A DNA stretch of 64,000 bases from NCBI RefSeq assembly GCF_000164695.2, contig NC_014643.1, positions 1,364,001-1,428,000 on the forward strand, read 5' to 3'. The translations under genes were made by a program, and so were the position numbers. The DNA is from Rothia dentocariosa ATCC 17931 (GTDB lineage Bacteria > Actinomycetota > Actinomycetes > Actinomycetales > Micrococcaceae). Under the pieces are notes generated by a model. It saw only the letters and a list, made by a program, of their open reading frames with translations. It did not search any database and was not told where the DNA came from. Below are positions 58,758-64,000 of this stretch, one piece after another; within the stretch, counting starts at the first letter, position 1, and the number at the start of each line of letters is the position of its first letter.

Positions 58758-59243
58758 TTAGCCGACGTACTGGTTGATTTCGTTTTGTAGAGCCATGATG
58801 GTCTGGGACGGACCGTCGAGCGAGCCATCTACGGAGACACCATAGTGCTTCTGAAGCGCAGCAATGTCAGTCGGAGAAAACTTGCCGTCTGTAGCTTTGT
58901 TACCCAGCCATTTATGCATGCAGGTTATAGTGGGTGAACCCGTGGCCTGGTAGTAGGGAACCCATTCCCAACCACCGACGATTCCGGGGCACCAGGTCTG
59001 CATAACTGCATCCTGACCACTGATGACCCCATCAACCTCAAGGCTGGTTCCCGTGACAGCAATCATAAACCGTTGGAAACCTGCAGTCGTTTCTTCGCCC
59101 CACCAGCCGTCGGCGGAGATGGCGTTTGCGGAGGTTGCAGTCACGAGGGTGGAGCCGAAGGCGAGTACGCCTGCTGCGGGAACTCCTATGGCGCCTGCCT
59201 TGAGCAGCTTACGGCGAGAAAGATTGGTGTTTTCGAGTGACAT
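58758..59243 (-). CDS. Tat-exported endolysin-type wall-binding repeat protein 2
   Basis: 161 residues from ATG 59243 (AAAGGATGCATT before it; the frame opens at 59288). Signal and the first 20 mature residues are almost identical to those of the protein at 56799 (SRRKLLKAGAIGVPAAGVLA, ISADGWWGEETTAGFQRFM). The middle unit differs (PTITCMHKWLGNKATDG), and the last unit IAALQKHYGVSVDG and GPSQTIMALQNEINQYVG is again identical at its end. The identical ends and variable middle suggest gene conversion or selection on the binding face. No catalytic domain. Confidence 0.8.
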   Translation of the reverse strand: MSLENTNLSRRKLLKAGAIGVPAAGVLAFGSTLVTATSANAISADGWWGEETTAGFQRFMIAVTGTSLEVDGVISGQDAVMQTWCPGIVGGWEWVPYYQATGSPTITCMHKWLGNKATDGKFSPTDIAALQKHYGVSVDGSLDGPSQTIMALQNEINQYVG

Positions 59244-59464
59244 AATGCATCCTTTCGTCTGCACTGCGGATAATTCCTGCACTCTCACCCTAAAATTAAT
59301 TATCGAAGGATTGCAACCATAGTTTTATTCCAATAAAGCATGCATGAAAGATATATATAATTTATTCAATATTGTTATATATTTAAAATATTCTTGATGG
59401 TAAATAAAATAGATTTGCTGATTATTCACTATCAAGATCCTTTTAGTAATATAAAATATAAACG

Positions 59465-61469
<2,005 letters not shown>

Positions 61470-61527
61470 GGATTATTCCTCTCGTTGTTAGTGCACAAAC
61501 TGGCGGTATGTACTAGCAAATCGCGTA

Positions 61528-62583
61528 TCAGTGCTCAAACCTCTTCGGTGAGCAGGGCGCGAACTCCGGCGGAATATCCTCGCCCAAAAACACCTCCGCA
61601 CCGGCTTTCCCAGCGAGTGCCGCCAGTAAAATTCCGTGCCGAAAATACCCGTTTGAGATCAGCTGCCGCCGCCCGGTCGCCGTTATGCGATAGCCAAAGA
61701 TCGGCAGATCATCCGGGGTTCCGGGTCGCACCCCCACATTCGACTCGATAAGCTCGCATTCCTCCACCGCAGGAACCACCCGAATCGCATCTTTGAGCAG
61801 CTGATACACGCCGTCCACACTGGGGCGTGTGCGCGTGTCCTCGCGGCTTGTCGCACCGATACACACCTCACCGCCAGGCCGTGGAATCACATAAACGGGC
61901 CGCCCGTTCACGAACCCGCGCACCACATGCTCCACCAGCGGATGCGGGGCCTGCAAACGCAGAATATCACCGTAAACCGGTCGCAGTGGATATTGCCCCG
62001 CCGCGCCCAAACCGGTGCACACAATATCCCCAAAATCCGGATCCGTCACACGCTCACGCACAAACTCGACCCCGCGCGCCCTCAACGCCTTCACGAGAGC
62101 CTGCAAAAACAGCCGAGGCGCCAGCTGATGATCGCCCTCAATCAACGCCGCACCCGCCAAATCCGGGGTAAGTGCAGGTTCCAGGGCGCGCGCCCGGCTC
62201 ACGGGAATGGCCTCGGCACTGCGGTTGAGCGAATGGTAATACTCAGAAACATCGCGTAGATGCGCCGCGTCCGCACGGTCACCCGCCACCACCAACGTGC
62301 CGGTCGTATCGTAGCCGGTGGGCGCATCCGTTACCGCGGCGAGCCTGCGCATGAGCGAAGGGTACGCATTCGCGCTGGCGGTCATTAGTGGGAAAAGCGC
62401 ATCCTGCTGAAACTGCACTTCGGCAATGGGCGCGAGCATCCCGCCCGCAAAATAGCTGGCACCCGTGCCGCGCTCGCCGGGGGTTGGGTCATAGACGCGC
62501 ACCCGCTGGCCGTGTTCGGTAAGCTCAAAGGCGGTGGTCAGCCCAATAATTCCGCCGCCCACCACGGTAATAACTTCTGCCAT
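61528..62583 (-). CDS. thiO: Glycine oxidase
   Basis: 351 residues from ATG 62583, 2 bases after thiE; the frame opens at 62679 inside thiE. FAD motif ITVVGGGIIGLTTAFEL, GERGTGASYFAGGMLAP and the C-terminal SNGYFRHGILLA. Oxidises glycine to the imine used by ThiG, the aerobic route that replaces ThiH. Confidence 0.9.
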   Translation of the reverse strand: MAEVITVVGGGIIGLTTAFELTEHGQRVRVYDPTPGERGTGASYFAGGMLAPIAEVQFQQDALFPLMTASANAYPSLMRRLAAVTDAPTGYDTTGTLVVAGDRADAAHLRDVSEYYHSLNRSAEAIPVSRARALEPALTPDLAGAALIEGDHQLAPRLFLQALVKALRARGVEFVRERVTDPDFGDIVCTGLGAAGQYPLRPVYGDILRLQAPHPLVEHVVRGFVNGRPVYVIPRPGGEVCIGATSREDTRTRPSVDGVYQLLKDAIRVVPAVEECELIESNVGVRPGTPDDLPIFGYRITATGRRQLISNGYFRHGILLAALAGKAGAEVFLGEDIPPEFAPCSPKRFEH

Positions 62584-62585
62584 GA

Positions 62586-63245
62586 TTATGCTTGCAATTC
62601 CGGGTTTTCCACGAAGGCGCGTGCCATTGCAACCCCGGCAACCCCTGTTTCGCGGATGCTCGGGCAGTCCTGCGGCCAAATATCACCGATGGCGACTACC
62701 GGAACCTTCGAAAGCTCGGCAAGTTCACGCAGCCCTTCAACACCCAGTGGCGGGCGGTTTGAGGCTTTGGTCGGGGAGGGGCGGAACGGCCCAGCACCAA
62801 TGTAATCGATCAGGTGCGCAACGGTGTTAGCGCGCTCAACAAGCTCGCGAGTGCCGGTCGTGAGCCCAATAATGGCGTGCTCACCCAGCAGACGGCGGGC
62901 ATCGGCGACGGGCAGATCGTCTTGACCTATATGTACCCCGTCGATGCGCACCCCGCGAGCGCGCAGGGCAAGGGCAACATCCACCCGGTCATCGATCAGT
63001 ATCTTCTGGTGGGGGAGTGCGATGCGCGCAATCTCTTCGGCAAGGGCATACAGGTCGTGGGCGCTGATGGGCTTGGAACGCACCTGTATGCAGGTAGCAT
63101 GCCGTGCCCGCCGCACCGTTTCGACGGGGTTTTCGCCGGTGACCAGATACAGTGAAAGGTCTAAGGGTGTGGCGGTTTCGGCGGCGCTGTTGGTTGTCAT
63201 GGGACCACGATTCGACTGTGAAAGTAGTGTTTCCTGCGTGCTCAC
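62586..63245 (-). CDS. thiE: Thiamine-phosphate synthase
   Basis: 219 residues (GTG 63245; ATG 63200 would remove 15 residues and both lack a clear ribosome site). Joins thiazole phosphate and HMP-PP. Family blocks: IQVRSKPIS (pyrophosphate), ILIDDRVDVALALRARGV, VHIGQDDLPVADARRLLG, YIGAGPFRPSPTKA and VVAIGDIW. First gene of the thiE-O-S-G-F operon. No TPP riboswitch is visible in the 350 bases upstream. Confidence 0.92.
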   Translation of the reverse strand: MSTQETLLSQSNRGPMTTNSAAETATPLDLSLYLVTGENPVETVRRARHATCIQVRSKPISAHDLYALAEEIARIALPHQKILIDDRVDVALALRARGVRIDGVHIGQDDLPVADARRLLGEHAIIGLTTGTRELVERANTVAHLIDYIGAGPFRPSPTKASNRPPLGVEGLRELAELSKVPVVAIGDIWPQDCPSIRETGVAGVAMARAFVENPELQA

Positions 63246-63366
63246 GCGGGTGTTGCGGTGATTTTGCGACGATGCGGCACACGCAGATGTTTCCCACTCA
63301 GGCTAGCACACAACCTTTATCGTGGTTCTTGGCGGCGTTTTTATTGCTTTGACATGCTGCCTGAAT

Positions 63367-63440
63367 CCGCGAGCAGGTAGTTTTTGACCGAAAAGGTAGG
63401 AAAATACTACCTGCTCGGGTCAAAAACTACCTGCTCGCGG
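63367..63440. repeat. 23-bp perfect inverted repeat with a third internal copy
   Basis: CCGCGAGCAGGTAGTTTTTG plus ACC (63367-63389) and its exact complement (63418-63440). The 28-base middle contains ACTACCTGCTCGGGT, a third partial copy of the right arm. Not a simple terminator because the loop is long and itself structured. Confidence 0.8.
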
Positions 63441-63510
63441 GGCTAGCTGAGGAAAATAAAAAAGCCCTGGCAAATACCAGAGCATTTAAGAGCGGCTGAC
63501 GGGCTGGAGG

Positions 63511-63542
63511 TAAAAAATCGTCCCTGATGGGGCGATTTTTTA
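63511..63542. terminator. Bidirectional terminator
   Basis: TAAAAAATCGTCCC, loop TGAT, GGGGCGATTTTTTA: 14-bp stem flanked by A/T tracts. Confidence 0.85.
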
Positions 63543-63574
63543 GCGTAAGCGATTCCCGGAAGCCTAAAAAAGAG

Positions 63575-63598
63575 GTCTCCAGCCGTTAGGCTGGAGAC
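63575..63598 (-). terminator. Terminator for tRNA-Gly
   Basis: GTCTCCAGCC, loop GTTA, GGCTGGAGAC (perfect 10 bp), with AAAAAAG on its left, which is a T-run on the minus strand, just downstream of the tRNA. Confidence 0.9.
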
Positions 63599-63603
63599 AC
63601 AAG

Positions 63604-63677
63604 TGGAGCGGCTGACGGGAATCGAACCCGCGTATCAGGCTTGGGAAGCGTGCGCTCTACCATTGAGCTACAGCCGC
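63604..63677 (-). tRNA. tRNA-Gly (anticodon CCC)
   Basis: On the minus strand: acceptor GCGGCTG/CAGCCGC, D arm GCTCAATGGTAGAGC, anticodon loop TTCCCAA (anticodon CCC), T arm GCGGGTTCGATTCCCGT, CCA encoded. The anticodon stem CACGC/GCCTG has a C-C mismatch at the middle pair (29:41). Confidence 0.92.
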
Positions 63678-63818
63678 GCATCCGTGAACGGACTTAACCT
63701 AGTGTAGCGTGTGCTGCCTCGGTTCGCACACTTTGCCGCAGATTTTTATTTTTGACTTGTCGGCTGTTCTTTTTGAGCAATGGTGAAGTATGGAGTCTGG
63801 AGTCGGTATCCTTAGAGT

Positions 63819-64000
63819 GTGCTTATTTCAGACCGCGATATTCGACGAGAAATTGCTGACGGCCGTATCGTACTTGAGCCGTTTGACGATTCGATGATTC
63901 AGCCGGCGAGCGTCGATGTGCGCATCGACCGCTTTTTCCGTCTGTTTGACAACCATAAGTACCCGCATATTGACCCGTCGCAGGAGCAGGAGGAACTAAC
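63819..64000 (+). CDS. dcd: dCTP deaminase, N-terminal part (runs off the window)
   Basis: Starts at GTG 63819 ([20 protein letters not shown]) and continues [22 protein letters not shown] to the window end, matching the Dcd family start, including the SVDVRI nucleotide-pocket strand. In actinobacteria the enzyme is often the bifunctional dCTP deaminase/dUTPase. There is no ribosome site, and the start lies close behind TATCCTTAGAG, so the mRNA may be leaderless. Confidence 0.9.
   Translation, partial: MLISDRDIRREIADGRIVLEPFDDSMIQPASVDVRIDRFFRLFDNHKYPHIDPSQEQEEL

Larger units (their letters stand above)
63246..63603. other. Intergenic region with repeats and terminators
   Basis: 358 bases without a gene. 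In order: probable thiE promoter region, the 23-bp inverted repeat (63367-63440), a minus-strand hairpin near 63465-63486, the two hairpins at 63511 and 63575, and the 3' end of tRNA-Gly. Confidence 0.6.

Noticed and set aside
63246-63360. Possible TPP riboswitch upstream of thiE (minus-strand CTGAGTGGGAAACATCTG)
   Set aside because: Only the CTGAG core resembles a thi-box; the expected second half (ACC-TTTGAACCTGA) is missing.

Overview
The window looks like a chromosomal segment of a mid-GC actinobacterium of the family Micrococcaceae, most likely Rothia. Three things point there: the rRNA operon has an actinobacterial leader box; the gene order gpmA-senX3-regX3 and lpqE//ispD-ispF-cysS-rlmB matches actinobacterial chromosomes; and the 16S text resembles oral Rothia (R. 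dentocariosa/aeria type). The species is inferred from memory of 16S text, not from a search.

Layout. 1-4.0 kb: the 3' end of manA, a MntA/HepT-type (nucleotidyltransferase/HEPN) toxin-antitoxin pair, and a large kinase-phosphatase-ligase RNA repair enzyme. 4.2-17.5 kb: mostly housekeeping genes, namely an ACT/PFL-family pair, tmk-holB, a trans-sulfuration enzyme, gpmA, senX3-regX3, an LpqE-like lipoprotein, ispD-ispF, cysS and rlmB. 17.5-23.3 kb: a complete 16S-23S-5S rRNA operon with no tRNA in its spacer. 23.3-24.9 kb: a gene-free stretch holding a decayed transposase zinc ribbon and a broken copy of the start of the next gene. 24.9-32.3 kb: a membrane-anchored DsbA-like protein, tRNA-Thr, a surface O-acyltransferase, an ABC ATPase, an SGNH hydrolase, the cysteine-free ribosomal proteins L28-L33-S14, and HU.

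32.5-38.4 kb: the most unusual part, six tandem lipoprotein genes. Five carry an 18-residue repeat of the form G-S/A-W-x5-D/N-G-x-x-[IV]-x-V after a long low-complexity linker; the sixth keeps the signal and linker but ends in a Gln/Pro tail. 38.6-45.0 kb: a copper-handling cluster made of a His-rich membrane protein, CopC, a PCuAC lipoprotein with a His/Asp/Glu-rich tail, a Tat-exported DyP peroxidase and a CopD-CtaG fusion. 45-54.6 kb: a TetR regulator, L-lactate dehydrogenase, an NHL-thioredoxin protein, two membrane proteins of unknown role, a methyltransferase, a MauE-thioredoxin fusion and a DUF4097-like protein. 54.6-59.3 kb: a divergent MFS/TetR pair, and a zinc alcohol dehydrogenase flanked by two near-identical Tat-exported proteins that resemble the wall-binding repeats of actinophage endolysins. 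59.4-63.2 kb: thiE-thiO-thiS-thiG-thiF. The window ends with tRNA-Gly(CCC) and the start of dcd.

Many genes end in long-stem hairpins of two recurring sequence families, one built on AAGGCTCTTTA and one on GGATGCGCGCC. The dominant theme of the accessory part is the cell envelope: exported lipoproteins, copper and thiol redox proteins, Tat substrates and surface acylation.
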